A stretch of DNA of 14,153 bases. Origin: CAYXBG01 sp964463145. GTDB taxonomy: Bacteria; Acidobacteriota; UBA6911; RPQK01; CBDAPI01. Positions 1 through 6,747 of the stretch are shown here, piece by piece; position 1 is the first letter of the stretch; every line of letters begins with the position of its first letter. Position numbers and translations under genes: made by a program. The DNA lies in the NCBI GenBank assembly GCA_964463145.1, contig CAYXBG010000044.1:1-14153 (forward strand), read 5' to 3'. The notes beneath the pieces were generated by a model that saw only the letters and a list, made by a program, of their open reading frames with translations, was not told the DNA's origin and ran no database searches.

Positions 1-11
1 GCAGAAGGGGT

Positions 12-977
12 TCAATCTGTTCTAAGTATTGTCTGGATTTCTTCATCATCTAGGTTTTCGGTTGTGACTAACTTTACCCCGGTATCGAGCCGCAGTGGAA
101 TTTCCTGGTTTCGGATGTGTCTGAAGACAGTCTGGACACCCTCATAACCCATACGTTCCGGGTCCTGAACAACGAGCCCATCAATTTCACCATTCCTAAG
201 AGCTAGAATGAGCTCATCAGAGGCATCAAAGCCAATGAATTTAACTTTTCCTGCCAGATGGTGTTTACGGAGAGTAACCAGCATCCCGAATGTGACCGAT
301 TCATTAGGACAAAAAATAGCATCAGCCTGACGCAGGAAATCCAACAGTTCTTCTGATTTCTGGATCGCTTCACCGGCTGTAGCACCTGCGTATTGGTTAT
401 CGACCAATATTTCTATTTCTGGGTGCTGTGTCACTACTTCCAGAAATCCATTTTCACGCCTGGTGGTACTTGCGGATCCTATCATGCAGCGCAGTAGAAC
501 CACTTTCCCTGATCCCTGTAGGATTTCTACGGCATGTTCGCCTGCTAAACGGCCTCCTTGGAGATTGTCGGTGCCCACGAAACTGGCGAAATCTTCCCCG
601 ACTACGCCTTCCAAAGCCGAATCTATGATTACGACCGGAATCTGATTGGTTTTGGCCGAAAGTACTGGGCGTAACAGAGCCTTTTCATCGAGAGGGGCCA
701 GCACTATTCCGGAAACTTGTTCACTGACGAATTGCTCCATAAGGGCGATTTGTTGAGCTCTATCGTCTTCTTTTAGAGGTCCCTTCCAGACTATATTTAC
801 TCCTAGATCCTTTCCGGCCTTTTGAGCACCCCTTTCCACAGAGTTCCAAAAGGCATGAGTTGTTCCCTTGGGAATGACCGCGATGGTGGGGCCTGTTTCC
901 ACTGGTCCTTCTTGAGTGCAGCTTAGTGCAGTAAATATCAATAGGCAGATCATGGTTAAGGATCGAGTCATTAGCAT
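12..977 (-). CDS. Periplasmic sugar-binding lipoprotein (ABC transporter, RbsB/LacI-type fold)
   Basis: This 321-residue protein looks like the substrate-binding subunit of a sugar ABC importer of the ribose/xylose class (peripla_BP_4 type). A hydrophobic N-terminus ends in a lipobox (TALSC, Cys20), so it should be a lipid-anchored periplasmic protein. Family features follow: IAVIPKGTTHAFW near residues 32-44, GIVLAPLD near 90-97, VVIIDS near 115-120, FVGTDN near 133-138, and IGFDAS near 248-253, the hinge and sugar-contact segments of this fold. Length is normal for the family. It is the last gene of a leftward run behind the PQQ propeller gene, with a 42-base gap. No permease or ATPase gene is present; they could lie beyond the left edge. 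The start has no good Shine-Dalgarno, and Met3 is an alternative. The ligand is unknown. Confidence 0.93.
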   Translation of the reverse strand: MLMTRSLTMICLLIFTALSCTQEGPVETGPTIAVIPKGTTHAFWNSVERGAQKAGKDLGVNIVWKGPLKEDDRAQQIALMEQFVSEQVSGIVLAPLDEKALLRPVLSAKTNQIPVVIIDSALEGVVGEDFASFVGTDNLQGGRLAGEHAVEILQGSGKVVLLRCMIGSASTTRRENGFLEVVTQHPEIEILVDNQYAGATAGEAIQKSEELLDFLRQADAIFCPNESVTFGMLVTLRKHHLAGKVKFIGFDASDELILALRNGEIDGLVVQDPERMGYEGVQTVFRHIRNQEIPLRLDTGVKLVTTENLDDEEIQTILRTD

Positions 978-1019
978 GGTTTTTTCTCAGGGAAGTAACA
1001 AGGTTTATCCATTACCGGA

Positions 1020-2342
1020 TTACTGCCTACGCACACAGTACAAGCTTTCGTAGCCACGCAGTAATATATCATTTCCGACTAGGGCAGCTGAGGCATCGAA
1101 ACCATCATCGAGTACATTTTTTGCGAGGACCTGAAACTCCGTACCGTGCTGAAGAACCAAGGTGGTACCATTCCTGCCGGTTATATAAATGCGTCCGTCC
1201 GCGCCTACTGGAGAAGCATACACAGCTCGAATTCCATCCAGTCTTTTTCTGCTGTATTTCTCGGTGCCAGTGCTGGCCTTAAAGGCAGAAAGAATGGCCC
1301 GGTTGTGCTTGGTGAAATATAGAGTATCGTCGTGAAGAAGGGGTGAAGGTACGTATGGTGTGTCTCGATTATGTGTCCAGGCAATCGCAGACGTATTCGA
1401 GAGGTCCCCAGTGGCTTTGTCAAGCCGGATTGCCTGGAGAGCGTTACCTCTGAAACCACTTGTTACGAACACCATATCTGATGAGGCAACTGGTGTGGGG
1501 ATGGCATTGGGGGTGAGTCCGGGTGACTCCCACAAAAGGTGTCCAGTTGTCAGATCATAGGATCTGACATGATTTGTCGCACCTGTAATGATCTGTGCAC
1601 GACCGTTATACTCCGTAACTAGTGGTGTCGCCCAGGTAGTTGCCTCGGCTCTCTCGGTTTTCCATATTTCTCTACCTGTATGTTTATCTAACGCCACTAT
1701 GAATGATTCATCCTCATGATCCCAGTTGATTATAAGGTAATCTCCATGAAGGGCAGGTGAGGAGGCCTCTCCAAAGCCGAGCTTAATACGCATGTTCCCG
1801 AGATCTACCTTCCAACGGAGGTTGCCATCCATGTCATAGCAGAAAACCCCATAAGAACCGAAGAATGCAAATACGGAATCTCCGTCTGTGACTGGGGAAG
1901 AAGATGCCCATGTCCCATCAGGATGAGTCCCTTGATGTGGGGTAGTTTCTATTGCTGTCCGTGACCACCTCGTTTCACCATTCGCACGATCAATAGCAAG
2001 CAGAGTGAAGGCCTGGCTTTGTATGACGGAAACTCGTAGGGGATTTGACAAGCTGCTACGGATCGCCTCAAGAGGGTTATCAACACTGCCGGTGGGAATG
2101 GCTGTAGCGATGAAAATCCTATCATTCCAAACCACAGGGGATGAAGTCCCTTTGCCAGGTATGGGAATCTTCCAAGCAATGTTGACCCCTTCACTCCAAT
2201 TCAGAGGTGGATTTGCATTGGGACTATATCCTGTGGCCAGAGGGCCTCGCCATTGGGGCCACGCTTCAGTTGCAGGTGTTTCAGCTTTTAAAGGTATGAG
2301 ATGCGTGAGCAACAATAAAGTGAACAGCCACTGTGGTTTCAT
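1020..2342 (-). CDS. Secreted PQQ-like beta-propeller repeat protein
   Basis: This is a roughly 440-residue exported beta-propeller protein of the PQQ-binding-like (quinoprotein/BamB-like) superfamily. A Lys then hydrophobic signal peptide ending near LKAETPA precedes the motif WPQWRGP, typical of secreted PQQ-like proteins in Planctomycetes, Verrucomicrobia and Acidobacteria. Blade repeats of the form D-x-x-[TN]-G-x-x-x-W recur: AIDRANGETRW, DMDGNLRW, ALDKHTGREIW, YDLTTGHLLWE and weaker later copies. The start is placed at the second Met (2342) because GAGAG lies five bases before it; the Met four codons upstream (2354) has no ribosome site. It sits between the SDR and sugar-binding genes on the same strand. 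Whether it binds PQQ or only has a structural or scaffolding role is not visible; no heme-binding CXXCH motif is present. Confidence 0.9.
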   Translation of the reverse strand: MKPQWLFTLLLLTHLIPLKAETPATEAWPQWRGPLATGYSPNANPPLNWSEGVNIAWKIPIPGKGTSSPVVWNDRIFIATAIPTGSVDNPLEAIRSSLSNPLRVSVIQSQAFTLLAIDRANGETRWSRTAIETTPHQGTHPDGTWASSSPVTDGDSVFAFFGSYGVFCYDMDGNLRWKVDLGNMRIKLGFGEASSPALHGDYLIINWDHEDESFIVALDKHTGREIWKTERAEATTWATPLVTEYNGRAQIITGATNHVRSYDLTTGHLLWESPGLTPNAIPTPVASSDMVFVTSGFRGNALQAIRLDKATGDLSNTSAIAWTHNRDTPYVPSPLLHDDTLYFTKHNRAILSAFKASTGTEKYSRKRLDGIRAVYASPVGADGRIYITGRNGTTLVLQHGTEFQVLAKNVLDDGFDASAALVGNDILLRGYESLYCVRRQ

Positions 2343-2364
2343 TAATTCTCTCATTTCTTGGAAA

Positions 2365-2377
2365 CAAAAGACTTTTG
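2365..2377. repeat. Short inverted repeat upstream of the propeller gene
   Basis: CAAAAG and CTTTTG form a perfect 6-bp inverted repeat around one central base, about 23 bases upstream of the propeller start. It could be an operator half-site pair or chance in an A/T-rich stretch. No sigma-70 promoter can be called with confidence in this 128-base gap. Confidence 0.25.
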
Positions 2378-2428
2378 CTTTTTGAAAAATCTAATTTCAA
2401 TCATATCCTACAGCCACTCGGTCCTGAT

Positions 2429-2448
2429 CCGGAATTTGCACCGGAATT
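2429..2448. repeat. Direct repeat of CCGGAATT, 12-bp period
   Basis: Two identical copies of CCGGAATT are separated by four bases (TGCA) in the gap just downstream of the SDR stop codon. Function is unknown; the spacing is near one helical turn, as in direct-repeat protein sites, but two copies is weak evidence. Confidence 0.25.
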
Positions 2449-2470
2449 GGTTTGTGGGTTTCAGATAGGA

Positions 2471-3247
2471 TTAAACCAGATCGTTGGGCACGACTCCAGC
2501 TCTCGTCCAGCCACCGTCCACAACCAGCACCTGCCCATTAATATACTCTGCTTCTGGTGTAGTCAGGAAGTGGACAGCATGGGCGATGTCTTCTGGGTTG
2601 GCTACACGTCCACTTGGGTTCAGTTTAGACCACGCTTTCTCATAGTCTGGATGTTCTAGGGAGGTCCGTGGAGTTAACGTAGCTCCTGGAGCAACGGCAT
2701 TTACCGTAATTTTCAGAGAGGCCAATTCGAGCGCACAACTCTTGGCGAGCATTTCCAGGCCAGCTTTTGTCATCCCGTAGGCTGACAGACCTTTTATTCC
2801 TCTCCTACCGGTCACAGATGACACGAAAATAATACGCCCTGTGCTCTTCTGACTTTGTATTTGCTTGGCTGCAGCCTGAGCGAGGAAGAAGGAACCGCGG
2901 AGATTTAGATTGACCATATCTTCAAAATCCTGACTGGAAAGCTCAAGGAATCCTGCGATTCGGGTTGTCCCCGCATTGGCAACAGTAATGTGAAGTGCCC
3001 CAAACAAGGAAACAGTATTTTCCACCAACGAGTAAACAGTTTCGATATCAGAAGCATCCCCTCCTAGAGCTTGGCAGCGCTCGGGAAAAGGCATGTTGGA
3101 GGCCGCCTCTCTAGCTGCATCTAAATCGATATCGTTAAGTACAACATTACAGCCAGCAGAGGAAAGTCGTCTACAGATAGCCAATCCAATTCCTGTAGCA
3201 GCACCTGTAACGAGTGCAGTCTGGACGCCCTTGTGCACTTGTGTCAT
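2471..3247 (-). CDS. SDR-family NAD(P)-dependent oxidoreductase (FabG-like fold)
   Basis: This is a classical short-chain dehydrogenase/reductase of 258 residues, the usual length. The cofactor motif TGAATGIG is at 14-21, NAG at 91-93, the catalytic Ser near 143-144, and YxxxK at Tyr157-Lys161; PG at 187-188 and the C-terminal VDGGW are also typical. Such enzymes oxidise or reduce a sugar, polyol, hydroxy-acid or acyl thioester; no single substrate can be read from the sequence. It is the first gene leftward from a 47-bp divergent promoter shared with an FAH-family hydrolase, the pairing seen in pathways that oxidise 2-keto-3-deoxy sugar acids before hydrolysis. GGGAG lies only one base before the ATG, so the in-frame GTG at 3238 (spacing 10) could be the real start. 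Confidence 0.95.
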   Translation of the reverse strand: MTQVHKGVQTALVTGAATGIGLAICRRLSSAGCNVVLNDIDLDAAREAASNMPFPERCQALGGDASDIETVYSLVENTVSLFGALHITVANAGTTRIAGFLELSSQDFEDMVNLNLRGSFFLAQAAAKQIQSQKSTGRIIFVSSVTGRRGIKGLSAYGMTKAGLEMLAKSCALELASLKITVNAVAPGATLTPRTSLEHPDYEKAWSKLNPSGRVANPEDIAHAVHFLTTPEAEYINGQVLVVDGGWTRAGVVPNDLV

Positions 3248-3271
3248 ACTCCCGATTTTGATTTTAGGGTT

Positions 3272-3281
3272 ATCTCGAGAT
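3272..3281. promoter_or_regulatory. Candidate operator palindrome in divergent promoter
   Basis: ATCTCGAGAT is a perfect 10-bp palindrome in the middle of the 47-base gap between the divergent SDR and FAH-family genes. A symmetric site here could control both directions. This is inferred from position and symmetry only; no regulator gene is seen in the window. Confidence 0.35.
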
Positions 3282-3283
3282 CT

Positions 3284-3287
3284 GGAG
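3284..3287 (+). promoter_or_regulatory. Ribosome binding site of the FAH-family gene
   Basis: GGAG, followed by seven bases, precedes the ATG at 3295 and fixes that start. Confidence 0.6.
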
Positions 3288-3294
3288 AGCAGTC

Positions 3295-4104
3295 ATGAAA
3301 TGGGTTCGCTTTGAGCATGAAGGCCTGCATCGCTTTGGTATTTTACAGAATGATTCGGTCACAGTAACGTCTTTAAATTGGGATGATGTCTTGGCAGGAC
3401 GGCCAGCAGTTTCTATTGGGACGGTTCCGTTGTCGGAAATCCAGTTGCTTTCACCTCTTCCTAGACCAGGCAAGATCATAGCGATTGGATTGAACTACAT
3501 GGACCATTGTCGGGAGCAAAACCTCACACCTCCTGAATCCCCGGTCATGTTTTGTAAGTTCCCTACTTCGGTTATCGGACCTGATGAAGTAATCGAGTGG
3601 TCCTCGAATTTGACTAAGGAAGTCGATTATGAAGTGGAATTGGCGGTAGTAATCGGTCGTACCGCACGGAGGGTGAGTCAAGATTCGGCTCTCGATTATG
3701 TTTTAGGTTACACAGCTGCAAATGATGTTAGTGCCCGAGATCTGCAGTTTAGTGACGGACAATGGGTGCGAGGGAAAAGTCTGGACACATTCTGCCCATT
3801 GGGCCCTGCTTTGGTAACCACTGATGAAATTCCTTGCCCTCAGGATCTCATTATTCGTTGTGAGGTTAACGGAGAGACTCTACAGGATGGTCATACGAAA
3901 GAAATGATTTTTCCAGTTGATTATCTGGTTTCATTTATTTCCCAAGCGTTCACGTTAGAACCTGGTGATGTTATTTTAACGGGAACGCCAGATGGAGTGG
4001 GGGTATTCCGCGATCCCCAGGTATTTTTGGGTAAGGATGACCAGGTAGCTGTCGAGATTGAGAATATCGGACGGATGAATAACATTTGTCGGGAACTAGA
4101 TTAA
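3295..4104 (+). CDS. Fumarylacetoacetate hydrolase (FAH) family protein
   Basis: This 269-residue protein has the FAH-family hydrolase/decarboxylase/isomerase fold. A short N-terminal domain is followed by the conserved GLNYMDH segment (65-71), KFPTSVIGP (88-96), the metal-ligand region DYEVELAVV with Glu113 and Glu115, the AANDVSARDLQ segment carrying Asp144, the KSLDTFCPLGP segment (161-171) and TGTPDGVG (229-236). These are the divalent-metal and keto-acid binding elements of enzymes that cleave or decarboxylate 2,4-diketo acids. Known relatives act on homoprotocatechuate intermediates, acylpyruvates, or 2,4-diketo-3-deoxy-L-rhamnonate or -fuconate. Here the neighbouring SDR, epimerase and sugar-binding protein favour a sugar-acid substrate, as an inference. 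GGAG seven bases before ATG supports the start. It is followed by the epimerase gene after only six bases, so the two should be cotranscribed. Confidence 0.93.
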   Translation: MKWVRFEHEGLHRFGILQNDSVTVTSLNWDDVLAGRPAVSIGTVPLSEIQLLSPLPRPGKIIAIGLNYMDHCREQNLTPPESPVMFCKFPTSVIGPDEVIEWSSNLTKEVDYEVELAVVIGRTARRVSQDSALDYVLGYTAANDVSARDLQFSDGQWVRGKSLDTFCPLGPALVTTDEIPCPQDLIIRCEVNGETLQDGHTKEMIFPVDYLVSFISQAFTLEPGDVILTGTPDGVGVFRDPQVFLGKDDQVAVEIENIGRMNNICRELD

Positions 4105-4110
4105 GCGTGA

Positions 4111-5094
4111 TTGACGGTGGATGATACAGAGGAGATATTTCTAGTTACCGGAGCAATGGGATGCATCGGTTCCTGGGCAGTTTCCCAGCTTATCCGTCGA
4201 GGCAAGAAGGTCATTGCGTTTGATCTTGACTCCAGCAGGCATCGCCTAGATCTTCTGTTGGACCCTGAGGAACAAACAGCCATTCATTTTGTTGAGGGAG
4301 ATATAACCCTTTTTAACGAGATTAATGAGGTCTTTCTATCAAATCGTATTGACAGGGTGATTCATCTGGCGGCTCTGCAAGTTCCAGCCTGCCGTGCTAA
4401 TCCAGTACTGGGGGCCAGTGTCAACATGATGGGGACTGGCCACATATTTGAGGCCTGTCGCCAAGCTGGCATTAAACATCTGGCGTATGCTTCCACTGCT
4501 GCCGTCTATGGTCCTCCCCTTGAAGATAGTTCTGCTGCTCCTCTTTCTGAGGAGTCTGCAGTTAGTCCTATGACTTTGTACGGAGTATTTAAAAAAGCCA
4601 ATGAAGGGCAGGCTCGAAACTACTGGCAAGACTATGGTGTTAGCAGCATTGGACTCCGACCTCACACCGTCTATGGATTGGGTCGAGATCAAGGAATGAC
4701 TAGTGATCCGACCAAAGCAATGCTTGCAGCCGCAGCAGGGCGGTCTTTTCAGTTGCAATATGCCAATGGTTTTCAGCTGCAGTATGCCTCGGACGTGGCT
4801 AAACAGTTCATAGACGCGGCAACTGATCTCAAGTGTGGAGCCTTCGTTTTTAATCTTGGAGGCGAGGCCCCTTCAATGGAAGAACTCGTTAGTACGATCA
4901 AGGAAGTAGTCCCTGGTGCGGATATCAATTATTTGGATCAAAAACTCCCTTTGCCTGATGTTTTGGATGACTCAAGATTGAGGAGCCATTTTGAGACAGT
5001 TCATGAAACTCCAGTGAAGGAAGGAGTGGAGAGGACAATCCAGGCATTTCAGGGGATTCTTGCCAAGGGATCACCCAAGCTCTCAATAGAATAA
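4111..5094 (+). CDS. NAD-dependent epimerase/dehydratase (extended SDR)
   Basis: This is an extended-SDR sugar epimerase/dehydratase or dehydrogenase of about 327 residues. The Rossmann motif TGAMGCIG is at 13-20, with an acidic cofactor-selecting Asp at about 38 favouring NAD. Also present are HLAALQ near 85-90, YASTAAVYG with the catalytic Ser near 128, YGVFK with Tyr157 and Lys161, and GLRPHTVYG near 181-189. An in-frame TGA sits directly before the TTG at 4111, so translation must begin at TTG 4111 or GTG 4117; the next Met lies inside the cofactor motif. It starts six bases after the FAH-family gene with no clear ribosome site, suggesting translational coupling. Residues 213-226 contain FQLQYA twice, eight residues apart. 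The sugar or sugar-nucleotide substrate is not determinable; a role with the adjacent catabolic enzymes is inferred. Confidence 0.93.
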   Translation: MTVDDTEEIFLVTGAMGCIGSWAVSQLIRRGKKVIAFDLDSSRHRLDLLLDPEEQTAIHFVEGDITLFNEINEVFLSNRIDRVIHLAALQVPACRANPVLGASVNMMGTGHIFEACRQAGIKHLAYASTAAVYGPPLEDSSAAPLSEESAVSPMTLYGVFKKANEGQARNYWQDYGVSSIGLRPHTVYGLGRDQGMTSDPTKAMLAAAAGRSFQLQYANGFQLQYASDVAKQFIDAATDLKCGAFVFNLGGEAPSMEELVSTIKEVVPGADINYLDQKLPLPDVLDDSRLRSHFETVHETPVKEGVERTIQAFQGILAKGSPKLSIE

Positions 5095-5106
5095 CTGCAG
5101 TGCTTG

Positions 5107-5125
5107 GGGAATGTCGCACATTCTC
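5107..5125 (+). terminator. Hairpin after the epimerase gene
   Basis: GGGAATGT and ACATTCTC can pair over eight positions (one G-U) with a CGC loop, 12 bases after the epimerase stop codon. It is well placed to end the rightward transcript, but no T-run follows, so it is not a canonical intrinsic terminator. It could instead protect the 3' end. Confidence 0.4.
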
Positions 5126-5203
5126 TGAATCTGGAGGTCTGGATTTGGTGGCCTTGTTCGATCGAAGTGCCTGATTCCTTGAAGTTTAGAATACGCGATC
5201 TAT

Positions 5204-5503
5204 TTAATCGTTCTGGCCGTCGCGGATTTGTTGGACCTGTTTTTCCATTACCTGCTCTAGATGTCTACGTTCTTCTATCAGCTGGTTCTGTAGTGCTTCA
5301 ATCGGAGCAATCTCTCCGGATTGGATAGCTTTGGAAATTTTCTCTTCTGTCTCGAGTTGTTTTTCAGCAATTTTAGCCTGATATTTTTTGCGTGTTTCAG
5401 TTATAGACTTGCGTTGTGGATCACTTAATTTTTGGATTTTTTCCGGAGTCTCCGCCAGTTTCTCAAGTGCTAGCTCCAAGGCTGTTTTTAGGTTGTCTGA
5501 CAT
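5204..5503 (-). CDS. Small charged helical (coiled-coil) hypothetical protein
   Basis: This encodes about 99 residues with no recognised family. The chain is almost free of Gly, Cys and aromatic residues (one Tyr, no Trp) and is rich in Lys, Glu, Gln, Leu and Ile with heptad-like spacing. It is probably one or two long soluble helices, broken around GEIAPIE; there is no signal peptide or membrane segment. The start is placed at ATG 5503 because GGAG (5510-5513) lies six bases before it; a TTG four codons upstream would leave that ribosome site inside the gene. It is convergent with the epimerase gene and divergent from the thioredoxin-like gene. The good ribosome site and coherent composition support a real gene, but its function is unknown. 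Confidence 0.65.
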   Translation of the reverse strand: MSDNLKTALELALEKLAETPEKIQKLSDPQRKSITETRKKYQAKIAEKQLETEEKISKAIQSGEIAPIEALQNQLIEERRHLEQVMEKQVQQIRDGQND

Positions 5504-5509
5504 ATTATT

Positions 5510-5513
5510 CTCC
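5510..5513 (-). promoter_or_regulatory. Ribosome binding site deciding the start at 5503
   Basis: On the minus strand GGAG is followed by AATAAT and then ATG, an ideal six-base spacing. It decides the start of the small coiled-coil protein. Confidence 0.55.
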
Positions 5514-5665
5514 AAATCCTGGATGGCTTAAATCTTTCTCGACAGATGGACCAAAAGAATAACATGCTTCTAGTTTTCTGATTGTTGCCTGGCGGAATCT
5601 CTCGGATTGACTGAAGATATAGGCGGCCTCGACAATCAAGCTATACCCATAGTAACTTTAAGTGC

Positions 5666-6622
5666 ATGAGGCCAATCCTTGCTTTTTCAGTATTCTTCTT
5701 GAGCTCCGTCGCCGGAGCCACAGTAATAGCTTCGACTTCTCTTAAGCCCCTGAACACGTCAAACTCCGAAACCTTTACAGTTCAGTCTGATGCTGAGAGG
5801 CGAGTCCTCAAGAAAGTCATTAAGAAGATTAAGGCAACAGGAGGCCGAGTGATCTTTTCGGAACTTTACAATGATCTCGAGCTAGAGGCTGATGAAAAGG
5901 AGTTTTTGGGACGTTTGTATGAGATTTTTTTTAAGATCCCAGGATTTTTGGAGGCCTATTTTTCAATTTCTGGAAATCTACCCACTCGAGAACAGATAGG
6001 AGATAACTTTGGAATTAATAAGGAGTCTGTCGAATTGCTTCTGACAGTGATGGAGATGGATTCTCGAGTCCCTCAGTTATTTAGAAGAAATCCAGCGACG
6101 AGAGAGATAATCTCGATTGACAGGACGAAAATCGCAGTGTTCATGTCTCGTTATGGCAACTCGGTTCAGTTTTTCTGGGAAGGCAAGAAACTGCCTACAT
6201 TTAAGCTGAATAGATTAGATCGCCAGGGTGCTATTTCCAGTGAACAATTAAAGAACCAAGTTTCCCTCGTCTATTTCTGGTTTTCAGGATGCCCTCCTTG
6301 CGTAAGAATTACCCCTCATTTGGTGGAGCTAGGGTTGAAGTACGGCGAAAGAGGATTTCAAGTTATAGGGGTGAATGCTGACCGAGTGCTGAAAATCCCT
6401 ATGACTCAGGAGGCCCAGAGGGCTTATCTAAGGGAGGCGGGAGTGGACTACCCGAACGTTGTTCTCACTGAAGAAGCCCAGGCTGATTTCGGGAATGTGA
6501 ACGTGTACCCGACCCTTTTTTTTGTTGGGCCAAGTCTGGAAATTGAAGCACACATGATCAACTACCAAGAGCTAGATACTCTGAAGGCTGTTGTCGAAGG
6601 GTTGATGGGTCGTCCTGAGTGA
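5666..6622 (+). CDS. Secreted TlpA/ResA-like thioredoxin-fold protein with helical N-terminal extension
   Basis: This 318-residue protein has an N-terminal signal peptide (hydrophobic stretch to about AGA at 16-18) and a C-terminal thioredoxin-like domain of the TlpA/ResA type. That domain contains FWFSGCPPC with redox Cys209 and Cys212, a GVNAD segment near 235-239, and the cis-proline in VYPTLFF (Pro282). It should act outside the cytoplasmic membrane as a thiol-disulfide reductase, for example in cytochrome c maturation or protein folding. Unusually, residues 45-160 form a charged, mostly helical region with a segment (about 107-130) resembling a helix-turn-helix, which is odd for an exported protein. 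Its family is not recognised. No Shine-Dalgarno precedes the ATG; a -10-like TAACTT lies seven bases upstream. The radical SAM gene follows on the same strand after 125 bases. Confidence 0.88.
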   Translation: MRPILAFSVFFLSSVAGATVIASTSLKPLNTSNSETFTVQSDAERRVLKKVIKKIKATGGRVIFSELYNDLELEADEKEFLGRLYEIFFKIPGFLEAYFSISGNLPTREQIGDNFGINKESVELLLTVMEMDSRVPQLFRRNPATREIISIDRTKIAVFMSRYGNSVQFFWEGKKLPTFKLNRLDRQGAISSEQLKNQVSLVYFWFSGCPPCVRITPHLVELGLKYGERGFQVIGVNADRVLKIPMTQEAQRAYLREAGVDYPNVVLTEEAQADFGNVNVYPTLFFVGPSLEIEAHMINYQELDTLKAVVEGLMGRPE

Positions 6623-6736
6623 ACTGTGCTGGGGATCCTTTACGTCGCTTGACCCCCCTGGTATGATCCCGTCGGATTTTGCTGGTAAGCTTTTGCCTGA
6701 ACTCGTGGGCATCCAGAGATCTTGTTACATCACCAT

Positions 6737-6742
6737 TATAGA
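6737..6742 (+). promoter_or_regulatory. -10-like hexamer directly before the radical SAM start
   Basis: TATAGA ends five bases before ATG 6748, where a transcript would begin at or near the start codon. No Shine-Dalgarno is visible and no good -35 hexamer was found. An in-frame TAG within it excludes a longer N-terminus. Confidence 0.25.
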
Positions 6743-6747
6743 ACCCC

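Noticed and set aside
2333..2659. 108-codon plus-strand open frame across the propeller/SDR gap
   Set aside because: Most of it is antisense to the SDR gene, and the remainder covers the intergenic repeats; no ribosome site or family features.
4339..4758. 139-codon minus-strand open frame inside the epimerase gene
   Set aside because: It lies wholly antisense to a well-supported epimerase, has no ribosome site or domain, and its composition is that of a shadow frame.
5607..5647. TTGACT with TATACC as a promoter for the thioredoxin-like gene
   Set aside because: The spacer is 29 bases, too long for a functional pair.
6648..6669. TTGACC followed by TATGAT as a sigma-70 promoter for the radical SAM gene
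   Set aside because: The hexamers are only seven bases apart, far from the usual 16-18.
6632..6670. Inverted repeat GGGATC/GATCCC after the thioredoxin-like gene as a terminator
   Set aside because: The loop is 27 bases and no T-run follows; too weak to call a terminator.
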